A stretch of DNA of 64,000 nt from JBNJGB01 sp051747385 (GTDB taxonomy: Bacteria > Myxococcota_A > UBA9042 > PHBI01 > JACKFB01). Shown in pieces: positions 7,200 through 15,124 of the stretch. Under the pieces are notes generated by a model. That model was not told where the DNA came from, searched no databases, and saw nothing but the letters and a program-made list of their open reading frames with translations. The stretch is from NCBI GenBank assembly GCA_051747385.1, contig JBNJGB010000028.1, forward strand, positions 29,034 to 93,033. Direction: 5' to 3'. Positions within the stretch are counted from its first letter, which is position 1. The number at the start of each line of letters is the position of its first letter. Position numbers and translations under genes: made by a program.

Positions 7200-9830
7200 A
7201 TGAGAGCCCGAATGATTCGTGCAGCCACCGACCATCCGAAGGTCGTCTTCGCGGTGCTCGCGCTGGCGGTGATCGCCGCCGGCGCCCAGATCCCCCGCGC
7301 CGTGGTGGACACCGACCCCGAGAACATGCTCCCGGCCGACCAGGCCGAGCGGCTGTTCCACCACGAGGTGAAGGATCGCTTCGAGCTGTACGACATGATG
7401 GTCGTCGGCGTGGTCAACGAGGAGCACTCCGAGGGCGTCTTCAACCCCGAGTCCCTGGGCCGCATCCACGATCTCACCCGCGCCATCGAGGACATCGACG
7501 GCGTCATCGTGCGCGACATCATGTCCCCGGCGACGGTGGACAAGATCGAGTCCGAGGGGCTCGGCACCGTGAGCTTCTCCTGGCTCCTGCCCGAAAAGCC
7601 CGAGTCGCAGGAGGAGGCCACGGCGGTGCGCGAGGCGGCCCAGCGCATGCCGATGCTCCAGGACACGCTCATCTCGGCCAACGGCAAGGCGGTGGCGCTC
7701 TACGTCCCCATCGAGAGCAAGACCGAGAGCCACCGCATCAGCCAGGAGATCAAGGACGTCTTCGCCGGCTACGAGGGCGACGAGCAGTACTTCATCACCG
7801 GGCTGCCGGTCGCCGAGGACACCTTCGGCGTCCAGATGTTCACGCAGATGGCGCTGTCCGCGCCCCTCGCCGCGCTCGTCATCTTCCTCATCATGTGGTG
7901 GTTCTTCCGGAGCGTCGCGCTCATCACGGCGCCCATGATCATCGCCATGTCCACGGTGATCATCGCCATGGGAGCGCTCATCGGCGCCGGCTACACCGTG
8001 CACATCATGAGCTCGATGATCCCCATCTTCCTGATGCCCATCGCGGTGGTGGCGTCGGTGCACGTGCTCTCGGAGATCTCCGACCGCTACCAGCCGGGTG
8101 ACGACCCCCGCGAGGTCATCCAGAAGGCGATGGAGAAGCTCTTCACGCCCATCTTCTACACGTCCCTGACGACGGTCGCCGGCTTCTCCTCCCTCATCTT
8201 CGCCCCGATCCCGCCGGTGCGCGTCTTCGGTGTGTTCGTCGCCGGCGGCGTGGCCGTCGCCTTCCTGCTCACGGTGCTGTTCATCCCGGCCTACTTCGTG
8301 TCCCTGTCGGAGGCCCGCCTGAAGAAGCTCAGCGAGCGCAACGCCGAGGCCGAGCACGCCAGCGATCGCACGCTCCTGGGCCGCCTCCTCCCGCGCGTCG
8401 GGGGCTTCGCGGTCCGACGCTCCAAGCTGGTGGTCCTCGCCACGGCGGCCGTCGTCGGGCTGAGCGTCTACGGAATCACGCTCATCCAGATCAACGACAA
8501 CCCGGTCCGCTGGTTCGCCGAGGGCCACGAGCTGCGCGTCGCGGACCGCGTCCTGAACAAGCACTTCGCGGGGACCTATCCGGCCTACCTGGTCCTCGAG
8601 AAGGACAAGACCCCGGACGCCGACGAGAAGCTCCGCGCGGAGATCGACGCGCTCGTGAAGGACCACCCGAAGGTCGCCTCCCGCTGGGAGGAGCTCCGCG
8701 AGCAGGGGGAGGACGAGTCCTTCGCCGACTGGACCACCCGCGTCATCGAGCAGGTCGACGAGGCGTCCTTCGCCGCCGAGGCGGACGCCGACTACGAGGC
8801 CTGGATGGCCGTCATGGACAAGCTCGAGGAGGGCCAGCTCGAGGCGAAGTACTTCCAGAGCCCCGAGGCCCTCGCCTACATCGACACGCTCCAGGAGAAG
8901 CTGGGCGCCAGCGACAAGGTCGGCAAGACCACGTCCGTCGTCGACATCGTGAAGACGGTCTTCCGCGACCTGCAGGACGGCGAGCCGGAGCAGTACCGCA
9001 TCCCGCCGTCCAGCGCCGCCGTGGCCCAGAGCCTGCTGAGCTACCAGTCGTCGCACCGGCCCGGACAGCTGTGGCACTTCATCACGCCCGACAAGGGCAC
9101 GGCCAACATCTGGGTCCAGCTCAAGAGCGGCGACAACCAGGACATGCTGGCCGTCGTCGACCACGTGGACGGGGTGCTCGCCGACAACCCGCCGCCGGAG
9201 GGCGTGGACGTCCGCTGGGCGGGCATGACCTACCTGAACGTCGTCTGGCAGCAGGAGATGGTCGAGGGGATGCTGGACAGCCTCCTGGGCGCCTTCGTCA
9301 TCGTGCTCTTCATGATGATCTTCCTGTTCCGGTCGATCCTCTTCGGGCTGCTGTCCATGATCCCCCTGACCGTCACCATCCTTTTCATCTACGGGATCAT
9401 CGGCCTGGTCGGGAAGGAGTACGACATGCCCGTCGCGGTCCTGTCGGCCATGACCCTGGGCCTGTCGGTGGACTTCGCCATCCACTTCCTGCAGCGCGCC
9501 CGCCGCGTGAAGCTCCGCGCCGGCAACTGCTCCTGGGACGAGGCGCTCCCCGTCATGTTCCACGAGCCCGCCCGCGCCATCAGCCGCAACGCCATCGTCA
9601 TCGCCATCGGCTTCCTGCCGCTGCTGGCCGCGCCGCTGGTCCCCTACAACACCGTCGGGTTCTTCATGGCCGCCATCATGGCCACCTCCGGCGTCATGAC
9701 CCTCGTCCTCCTGCCTGCCGCCGTGCACCTGCTGCGCAAGCGCCTGCCGGACCTGAGGCACGACCCGGAGGCCGAGGAGGAGCCCGGCGAGTCGGACGAG
9801 GCCCGCGAGACCGCCACGGTGACGCCGTGA
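7200..9830 (+). CDS. RND-superfamily (MMPL-type) inner-membrane exporter
   Basis: 876 residues with the duplicated RND layout. There is an N-terminal helix (residues 14-32), a large periplasmic domain, a bundle of five helices (about 225-400), a second periplasmic domain, and a second bundle near the C-terminus containing the MMPL signature LGLSVDFAIHF. This is the single-subunit lipid or hopanoid exporter branch rather than the multidrug type. The start at 7200 has GAGGGAG 9 bp upstream; the upstream in-frame ATG lacks a site. It is followed by a LolA-like periplasmic protein and an outer-membrane barrel, which together suggest trans-envelope movement of a lipid. The substrate is unknown. 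Confidence 0.9.
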   Translation: MRARMIRAATDHPKVVFAVLALAVIAAGAQIPRAVVDTDPENMLPADQAERLFHHEVKDRFELYDMMVVGVVNEEHSEGVFNPESLGRIHDLTRAIEDIDGVIVRDIMSPATVDKIESEGLGTVSFSWLLPEKPESQEEATAVREAAQRMPMLQDTLISANGKAVALYVPIESKTESHRISQEIKDVFAGYEGDEQYFITGLPVAEDTFGVQMFTQMALSAPLAALVIFLIMWWFFRSVALITAPMIIAMSTVIIAMGALIGAGYTVHIMSSMIPIFLMPIAVVASVHVLSEISDRYQPGDDPREVIQKAMEKLFTPIFYTSLTTVAGFSSLIFAPIPPVRVFGVFVAGGVAVAFLLTVLFIPAYFVSLSEARLKKLSERNAEAEHASDRTLLGRLLPRVGGFAVRRSKLVVLATAAVVGLSVYGITLIQINDNPVRWFAEGHELRVADRVLNKHFAGTYPAYLVLEKDKTPDADEKLRAEIDALVKDHPKVASRWEELREQGEDESFADWTTRVIEQVDEASFAAEADADYEAWMAVMDKLEEGQLEAKYFQSPEALAYIDTLQEKLGASDKVGKTTSVVDIVKTVFRDLQDGEPEQYRIPPSSAAVAQSLLSYQSSHRPGQLWHFITPDKGTANIWVQLKSGDNQDMLAVVDHVDGVLADNPPPEGVDVRWAGMTYLNVVWQQEMVEGMLDSLLGAFVIVLFMMIFLFRSILFGLLSMIPLTVTILFIYGIIGLVGKEYDMPVAVLSAMTLGLSVDFAIHFLQRARRVKLRAGNCSWDEALPVMFHEPARAISRNAIVIAIGFLPLLAAPLVPYNTVGFFMAAIMATSGVMTLVLLPAAVHLLRKRLPDLRHDPEAEEEPGESDEARETATVTP

Positions 9831-9895
9831 ACCCGCGCCGAGTCTCCAGCCACCTGTCGAACCTCTTGAAGAACCCCATGAAGAAGGAGAACGCC

Positions 9896-10714
9896 ATGCG
9901 CACCATCCGACCCGGAACCGCCCTCGTGGGCGCCACCTTCGCCGTCGCCCTCGCGGGCCTCGTCCTGGCCCCGACGCCGAGCGCGAACGCCGCGCCACCC
10001 GTCGAGGAGATCGTCAAGAAGGCCAACAACGCCATGTATTACGCGGGCGACGACGTCCGCTCCCAGACCCGGATGACCATCCACGACGCCCGGGGACGAA
10101 AGCGCATCCGTCAGTTCACCATCCTGCGCCTCGACGAGAAGGACGGCGGCGACCAGCACTTCCTGGTCTACTTCACCCGCCCGGCCGACGTGCGGAAGAC
10201 GGTCTTCCTCGTGGACAAGCACGTGGACAGCGACGACGACCGCTGGCTGTACCTGCCGGCCCTGGACCTGGTGAAGCGCATCGCCGCCGGCGACAAGCGC
10301 ACCAGCTTCGTCGGGACCCACTTCTTCTACGAGGACATCTCCGGGCGTGACCTCCGCGCGGACGAGCACGAGCTCGTGGAGGAGACCGACAGCCAGTACA
10401 TCCTCAAGGGCACGCCGAAGGACTCCGGCTCCGTCGAGTTCGACTACTACAAGGTCTGGATCGACAAGGACACGATGGTGCCGCGCAAGATGGACTACTT
10501 CGACGGCAGCGACGAGCCCTACCGCCGGCTCGAGAACGTGAAGATCGAGACCATCGACGGCCACCCCACGGCCACGGTGATGAAGGCGAGCGACCTGCGC
10601 TCCGGCGCCTACACCGTCTCGCAGATGCGCGGCGTCCAGTACGACACGGGCCTCCCGGAGCGCATCTTCGCCGAGCGCTCCCTCCGGAACCCGCCGCGGA
10701 AGTACCTCCGCTAG
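9896..10714 (+). CDS. Periplasmic LolA-like outer-membrane lipoprotein-sorting protein
   Basis: 272 residues with a clear Sec signal peptide (cleavage near ANA-APPVEE, residue 32) and AAGGAGA 5 bp before the ATG. The mature part is the beta-rich LolA-like fold usually annotated as outer membrane lipoprotein-sorting protein (TRMTIHDARGRKRIRQ, VFLVDKHVDSDDDRWLYLPA, DTMVPRKMDYFD). Homologues accompany MMPL-type RND exporters, where they are thought to ferry a lipid across the periplasm. It lies 65 bp after the RND gene and about 140 bp before the barrel gene, in the same direction. Confidence 0.87.
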   Translation: MRTIRPGTALVGATFAVALAGLVLAPTPSANAAPPVEEIVKKANNAMYYAGDDVRSQTRMTIHDARGRKRIRQFTILRLDEKDGGDQHFLVYFTRPADVRKTVFLVDKHVDSDDDRWLYLPALDLVKRIAAGDKRTSFVGTHFFYEDISGRDLRADEHELVEETDSQYILKGTPKDSGSVEFDYYKVWIDKDTMVPRKMDYFDGSDEPYRRLENVKIETIDGHPTATVMKASDLRSGAYTVSQMRGVQYDTGLPERIFAERSLRNPPRKYLR

Positions 10715-10853
10715 TCCAGCCCGGCGGTCGGCGGTCGCGTGCTCCCTGGCGCGACCGTCGATCGCCCCTTCGCCTCCCTTCCGAGCCCCTCCACGGACAG
10801 GGCGTGGCCCGCCCCGGCCACGCACGGGATCCGCACGACCAGGAGAACGAGCC

Positions 10854-12203
10854 ATGCGCGCGACCAACCCCACCCTGCGAGCGGCGACGACCCTGGCCCT
10901 CGCCCTGCCCCTGCTGGCGGCGGGCCCGGCCCTCGCCCAGGACGACGACTGGGCCGAGCAGGACGCCTGGGCCGACGAGGGCGACGCCTGGGGCGACGAG
11001 GCCTCGGCCGCGCCCGCCGTCCAGATCCACGGCTTCGGCGAGCTGGGCGTCGGCAGCCGCGTCGTCGGCGACGACACCACCGAGGACCAGCTCGTCCTGA
11101 GCGAGGCCCTGTTCCGCCTGGAGCTGGACCACGAGAGCGAGCTGGCCTCTCTGTCCTTCAAGGGCGACCTCCTCGCGGACGGCGTCGAGGACGAGGTCAT
11201 CGTGGACATCCGCGAGGCCTCCGCCACCCTCAGCCCCGCCCACTGGCTGACCATCACCGCCGGCCGCCAGGTCCTCACCTGGGGCACCGGCGACCTGGTC
11301 TTCCTGAACGACCTCTTCCCCAAGGACTTCGTCTCGTTCTTCATCGGGCGCGACGACGAGTACCTCAAGGCGCCCTCCACCGCGCTCAAGACCAGCTTCT
11401 ACTTCTACGAGATCTTCAACCTGGACCTGGTCTGGACGCCGGTCTTCGAGCCCGACCGCTTCATCAGCGGCGAGCGCCTGTCCTTCTTCAGCCCCATGGC
11501 CGGGCAGCGCGTCGGCGGCGGCGTCATGGTCGACCCCGTCGAGCCGGAGCTGGACCTGGACAACGGCGAGTTCGCCGCGCGCCTGTACCGCAACATCGGC
11601 GGCCACGAGCTGGCCCTGTACGGCTACTACGGGTTCTGGAAGCAGCCCAGCGCCCTCGACACCAGCACCGACCCGCCGCGCCCGACCTTCTCGCGCCTGG
11701 CCGTCTACGGCGCGAGCTGGCGCGCCCCCCTGCTCGGCGGCATCGCCAACATGGAGGGCTCCTTCTACCACTCCCTCGACGACGAGGACGGCGACGATCC
11801 CACGGTCCCCAACTCCCAGGTCCGCGGCCTCGTCGGCTACGAGCACGAGCTCATCACCAAGATGACCCTGGGCCTGCAGTACTACGTCGAGTACATCCTG
11901 GACCACGACGCCATGCTCGACAGCATGCAGTCCACGGTTTTCGCCCCCGACGAGCTGCGCCACGTGGTCACCTCGCGCATCACCTGGATGCTCCTCCGCG
12001 ACGACCTGACCCTGTCGCTGTTCGCCATGTACTCCCCGAGCGACATGGACGCCTACATCCGCCCGTCCATCGGCTACAAGGTCACCGACGCGGTCGAGCT
12101 CACCGTGGGCGGCAACGTCCTCGTCGGCGAGGACGACCACACCTTCTTCAGCCAGCTCGAGGACAACAGCAACGCCTACGGGCGCATCCGCTACACGTTC
12201 TAG
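10854..12203 (+). CDS. Outer-membrane beta-barrel (DUF1302/porin-like)
   Basis: 449 residues with a signal peptide (cleavage near ALA-QDDD, residue 28), a short Asp/Trp-rich linker with repeated DxWAD motifs, then alternating amphipathic strands to a C-terminal Phe, as in barrel proteins. Blocks such as ITAGRQVLTWGTGDLVFLND resemble the alginate-export/DUF1302 group that accompanies RND/MMPL exporters. It is the third gene of the RND-LolA-like-barrel series and probably its outer-membrane exit or acceptor. The exact family is less certain than the barrel topology. Confidence 0.8.
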   Translation: MRATNPTLRAATTLALALPLLAAGPALAQDDDWAEQDAWADEGDAWGDEASAAPAVQIHGFGELGVGSRVVGDDTTEDQLVLSEALFRLELDHESELASLSFKGDLLADGVEDEVIVDIREASATLSPAHWLTITAGRQVLTWGTGDLVFLNDLFPKDFVSFFIGRDDEYLKAPSTALKTSFYFYEIFNLDLVWTPVFEPDRFISGERLSFFSPMAGQRVGGGVMVDPVEPELDLDNGEFAARLYRNIGGHELALYGYYGFWKQPSALDTSTDPPRPTFSRLAVYGASWRAPLLGGIANMEGSFYHSLDDEDGDDPTVPNSQVRGLVGYEHELITKMTLGLQYYVEYILDHDAMLDSMQSTVFAPDELRHVVTSRITWMLLRDDLTLSLFAMYSPSDMDAYIRPSIGYKVTDAVELTVGGNVLVGEDDHTFFSQLEDNSNAYGRIRYTF

Positions 12204-12278
12204 CGGCACCCCGTGTTGCCACGTCGCGGCAGGGCGAATCGGTGAGGCCGCAGCCCCGTCGCTCGCCACGGGCGACGG

Positions 12279-12330
12279 GACTCCAGCGGGCCGCGTGACT
12301 CCAGCGGGCCGCGTGACTCCGAGGGCGCGG
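12279..12330. repeat. 18-bp tandem duplication
   Basis: GACTCCAGCGGGCCGCGT occurs twice head to tail (12279-12296 and 12297-12314), and a decayed third unit follows (GACTCCGAGGGCGCGG). It lies in the spacer between the barrel gene and the methyltransferase gene. No function is suggested. Confidence 0.8.
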
Positions 12331-12353
12331 CCCTGATAGGTTCGCGCTGCCCG

Positions 12354-13016
12354 ATGGAGAGTTCACGAAGGATGGCCGTGCGAACGTTTGCCCACTGGAC
12401 GCCACGCTACATCTACGATCGCCTGCGCACGATGTGGTTCGAGCGGAGCCACCCCGAGCTGCCGTGGCTGACCTGGGACATGATCCACCTGCTCGATCTC
12501 TGGCTGCAGCCCGACGACCGCGGTTTGGAGTGGGGCTCGGGGCGCAGCACCGCGTGGTTGGGCAGACGAGTCGGCCACCTCATCTCCGTGGAACACGACC
12601 CCGCGTGGCGAGACATCGTCCGAGAGAGCGTCGACGGGGGGCACCTCGGCGACCGGATCACCCACCGATTCGCCGACGACCTGCACCGGGGCCCGGACGC
12701 CGACTACGTGCGGGTCGTGGACGAGGTCGACGACGCGAGCCTGGACTTCACGCTCGTCGACGGACATCTGCGCGCCCACTGTGCACTGGCCGTGCTCGAC
12801 AAGCTCGAGCCCGGGGGCCTGCTGATCATCGACAACATCAACTGGTACGTGCCGCGCGACCCGCCCTCACCCGCTCCCGACTCCCGTGGTCCCGACGACG
12901 GCTACGCCTCGTCGGAGTGGACGACACTCCACGAGCGCCTCGCCGGCTGGCGGGAGATCTGGACCTCGAACGGCGTGACCGACACGGCCATGTGGGTCAA
13001 GCCCGCCGGCCGCTAG
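12354..13016 (+). CDS. Class I SAM-dependent methyltransferase-like protein
   Basis: 220 residues with a Rossmann-type SAM-binding core. GLEWGSGRST (residues 58-66) is motif I, VEHD (79-82) holds the acidic residue contacting SAM ribose, and LDFTLVDG then GGLLIIDN correspond to strands beta4 and beta5. The closest look is to uncharacterised methyltransferases of surface-polysaccharide clusters. The substrate is unknown. A second in-frame ATG at 12372 is possible. The gene stands alone between the barrel gene and a repeat-rich accessory zone. Confidence 0.7.
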   Translation: MESSRRMAVRTFAHWTPRYIYDRLRTMWFERSHPELPWLTWDMIHLLDLWLQPDDRGLEWGSGRSTAWLGRRVGHLISVEHDPAWRDIVRESVDGGHLGDRITHRFADDLHRGPDADYVRVVDEVDDASLDFTLVDGHLRAHCALAVLDKLEPGGLLIIDNINWYVPRDPPSPAPDSRGPDDGYASSEWTTLHERLAGWREIWTSNGVTDTAMWVKPAGR

Positions 13017-13276
13017 GAGCCTGTAGCGAATAGAATGGCTATGAATTCAGGCATATTCGGAGCGCCGGATTCCGGGCCCCACTGGCCGCTCACGTGATTT
13101 CAACAATTTGCGGCGGTTCAGGCGGACACGCCATCGCAGATGTATGGCAACATCTTGTCGCCCGTGGTGAGTGATCCCAGCGGGTTGCGTTCGGTTGGCC
13201 CCGATTCGCAACTCCCTACAAACTCCTAGCCCGGATCTCTCACAACTAGACGAGCGCACCGGGCGAACCCCTGTAT
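13017..13276. other. Gene-free, lower-GC stretch at the left edge of an accessory zone
   Basis: About 260 bp, visibly less GC-rich than its surroundings. There is no reading frame with coding character. Short frames on both strands contain stop codons and Arg-rich shadows. Its composition and its position against a transposon remnant suggest foreign DNA debris. Confidence 0.5.
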
Positions 13277-13379
13277 GAGGAAGGGACCGCCGCGTGAATT
13301 CCTACGCTGGAAGGAGCGCTACGAGCGTGGGGCGTCGGAGCCCACCAGCCCTTGGTCAGAAGTCAGTAGACCTGCCCCC
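13277..13379 (+). mobile_element. Half copy of the R4 terminal-inverted-repeat element
   Basis: About 105 bp nearly identical, in opposite orientation, to 14857-14968. It ends with the element terminus (TCAGAAGTCAGTAGACCTG...). The frame on this strand reads the same transposase-like tail (PREFLRWKERYERGASEP). The other terminus is missing, so it is a truncated copy. With the full element it forms an inverted pair bracketing the SRAP fragment and the antiporter gene. Confidence 0.75.
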
Positions 13380-13392
13380 GAAGCCGCCAGCG

Positions 13393-13450
13393 CCTGCGTC
13401 TACGTGGCCGGAGGCACGCGCACCCTTACGCTCTCGGCATGAACGGAGCG
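13393..13450 (+). repeat. Short dispersed repeat R5, copy A
   Basis: A diverged copy of the sequence on the opposite strand at 16681-16743. The shared pieces are CCTGCGTC-ACGTG, a CACC-TTACGCTC block, and CGGCATGAACGGA. It lies just beyond the R4 half copy and before the broken SRAP gene. Confidence 0.5.
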
Positions 13451-13818
13451 ACCCGATCGACGTCCGAGACCCCGCGATCACCCCCGAGCGACCTCATTGG
13501 GGCCACGACCCAGCCGCGATCGTTCGCGATCGAGCCCACGACGACCGCTCGGGCGCCGGCCCGACGTCCGGTAATCCCTCTTATGGAAACTCGGCGCATG
13601 AGCCGGTGGCCGATCTTCCGGTCCTTCGCCCAGCTCGGGACGAGCCCCCATCGCATGGGGACGGCCCGGCGCTGTCCGTGGTCCAGGCGGACGACGAAGG
13701 AGTCCTGGGTCGGGGCGATGTTCCAGCGCGGCTCGTAGCCTTCGAGGTCCTTCAAGGGCACGTCCACGAGCTCGGCGATGTCCTCCGCCAGGAGCGCGAT
13801 CCCGAACCGTCCACACAT
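13426..13818 (-). pseudogene. SRAP (YedK/HMCES-type) peptidase, C-terminally broken
   Basis: The first about 73 residues (13600-13818) are a good SRAP N-terminus. Catalytic Cys2 is in MCGRF, then RWNIAPTQ, RRAVPMRWGLVPSWA and DRKIGHRLM follow, with GGAGG before the ATG. In the family NARAET and the Glu/His half of the active site should come next. Here the frame runs into unrelated sequence to a stop at 13426, and a frameshifted trace of the RAE segment is visible. SRAP proteins crosslink abasic sites in single-stranded DNA. This copy lacks half its active site and is very likely inactive. Confidence 0.75.
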
Positions 13819-13864
13819 GCCGGCCTCCTCGTTTCGTCTCGTGTGGAGTGTAGCCGCCCTCGGT

Positions 13865-14827
13865 CTACGCGCCGAAGGTGGTGAAGCTCAGGTAGAGGTA
13901 GACGGCGTAGGCTCCGAGGAGGAGGCCTCCCTCCAAGCGGCTGAGGCGGCGGCTGGTGAAGAGGAAGAGGAGGAGGAGGACGGCGGTGCCGAGCATGACC
14001 CACTGGTCGAAGTGCAGGATCCGCGCGTGGACGGGGAGGGGCTGGAGGATGGCGGAGAGGCCGAGGATGCCGAGGAGGTTGAAGAGGTTGCTCCCCAGGA
14101 CGTTGCCGACGGCGACGTCGGCGTGGCGGCGGATGGCCGCGATGACGGAGATGGACAGCTCGGGCAGGGAGGTCCCGACGGCCACGAGGGTGAGGCTGAT
14201 GACGGCCTCCGAGACGCCTAGGTGCTCGGCGATGCCCACGGCGCCGGTGGTGAGGACCCGGGAGCCGCCGATGAGGAGCGCCAGCCCGCCCCCGACGGCC
14301 AGGAGGGTCCACGGCAGCGACCGGGGTCGGGCCGTGACCTCCGCGGCCTCGGCCTCGTAGACCTCGGCGGCGGGGTCGCCCTGGCGGCGCTCGGTGCGGT
14401 ACGCCCAGACGAGGTAGCCGCAGAGTGCGGCGAGGAGGATGGCGGCGTCCGGGCGGCCGAGGGCGCTGCCGCCGACGAGGACGACGAAGAGCACGCTGGC
14501 ACCCACGACGGCGACCCCGTCGCGCCTGAGCGCCAGGGGCCGGACGGCCAGGGGCGTGATCACGGCGCACAGGCCGAGGATCAGCAGGATGTTGCCGATG
14601 TTGCTGCCGACGACGTTGCCGACGGCGATGTCGGGGCGCTCGCTCAGGGCGGCGTCGACGGAAACCACCATCTCCGGGGCCGAGGTGCCGAAGCCGACGA
14701 TGACCAGCCCGCTCAGAAGCGGCGAGATCCCCAGGCGCGTCGAGGCGGCGAGGGATCCGCGGATGAGCGCCTCGCCGCCCGCGGTGAGCAGCGCCACGCC
14801 CAGGGCCAACCAGAGGATGTCCAACAT
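13865..14827 (-). CDS. Calcium/sodium:cation antiporter (CaCA family, YrbG-like)
   Basis: 320 residues and about ten membrane helices in two homologous halves. Each half carries the alpha-repeat ion-binding signature: VGFGTSAPEMVVSVDAAL with GNVVGSNIGNILLILGL in the first, VAVGTSLPELSISVIAAI with GNVLGSNLFNLLGILGL in the second. The acidic ion ligands are present in both. It likely exchanges Ca2+ or another cation for Na+ or H+ across the inner membrane. GGGAGG sits 8 bp before the ATG. It is flanked by inverted copies of a mobile-element remnant, so it may have been carried in with them. Confidence 0.92.
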   Translation of the reverse strand: MLDILWLALGVALLTAGGEALIRGSLAASTRLGISPLLSGLVIVGFGTSAPEMVVSVDAALSERPDIAVGNVVGSNIGNILLILGLCAVITPLAVRPLALRRDGVAVVGASVLFVVLVGGSALGRPDAAILLAALCGYLVWAYRTERRQGDPAAEVYEAEAAEVTARPRSLPWTLLAVGGGLALLIGGSRVLTTGAVGIAEHLGVSEAVISLTLVAVGTSLPELSISVIAAIRRHADVAVGNVLGSNLFNLLGILGLSAILQPLPVHARILHFDQWVMLGTAVLLLLFLFTSRRLSRLEGGLLLGAYAVYLYLSFTTFGA

Positions 14828-14856
14828 GCTGCGAGCCTCCCGTGCTGCGGGGCTTC

Positions 14857-15047
14857 GGGGTCAGGTCTACTGACTTCTGACTAAGGGCTGGTGGGCTCCG
14901 GCTCCGACGCCCCACGCTCGCAGCGCTCCTTCCAGCGTAGGAATTCACGCGGCAGTCCCTTCCTGCGGAGGTCCTAGAGCACGTTGCCCACCTGCCCGTT
15001 CACAACCCCAGCTGCCCGCGAAGTCAGAAGTCAGTAGACTTGACCCC
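14857..15047. mobile_element. 191-bp non-autonomous element R4 with near-perfect 26-bp terminal inverted repeats
   Basis: The left end begins GGGGTCAGGTCTACTGACTT and the right end is its inverse complement over 26 bp with one mismatch (14857-14882 versus 15022-15047). Inside, the minus strand reads the tail of a protein (LRRKGLPREFLRWKER, then GASEPEPTSP and a stop). The upstream part of that frame is interrupted. It looks like an internally deleted transposon keeping both ends and the transposase C-terminus. Related ends occur at 13355-13379 and, more diverged, twice at 50797-50867. Confidence 0.75.
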
Positions 15048-15124
15048 CAGATCCACCGTGGAGGCTACCACGTCCGGCGTGTGGGGCCGTCCCCGAAACG
15101 TGGTCTCTTCCGAGGTATGGCTTG

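Noticed and set aside
6507..11389. Very long open frames on the minus strand (over 1000 codons) opposite the RND, LolA-like and barrel genes
   Set aside because: They are low-complexity His/Gly/Val/Arg-rich antisense shadows of high-GC genes. The plus-strand proteins have clear domains and ribosome sites.
13393..13450. Integron attC site
   Set aside because: The repeat has some symmetry, but no proper RYYYAAC / GTTRRRY core sites and no integrase.
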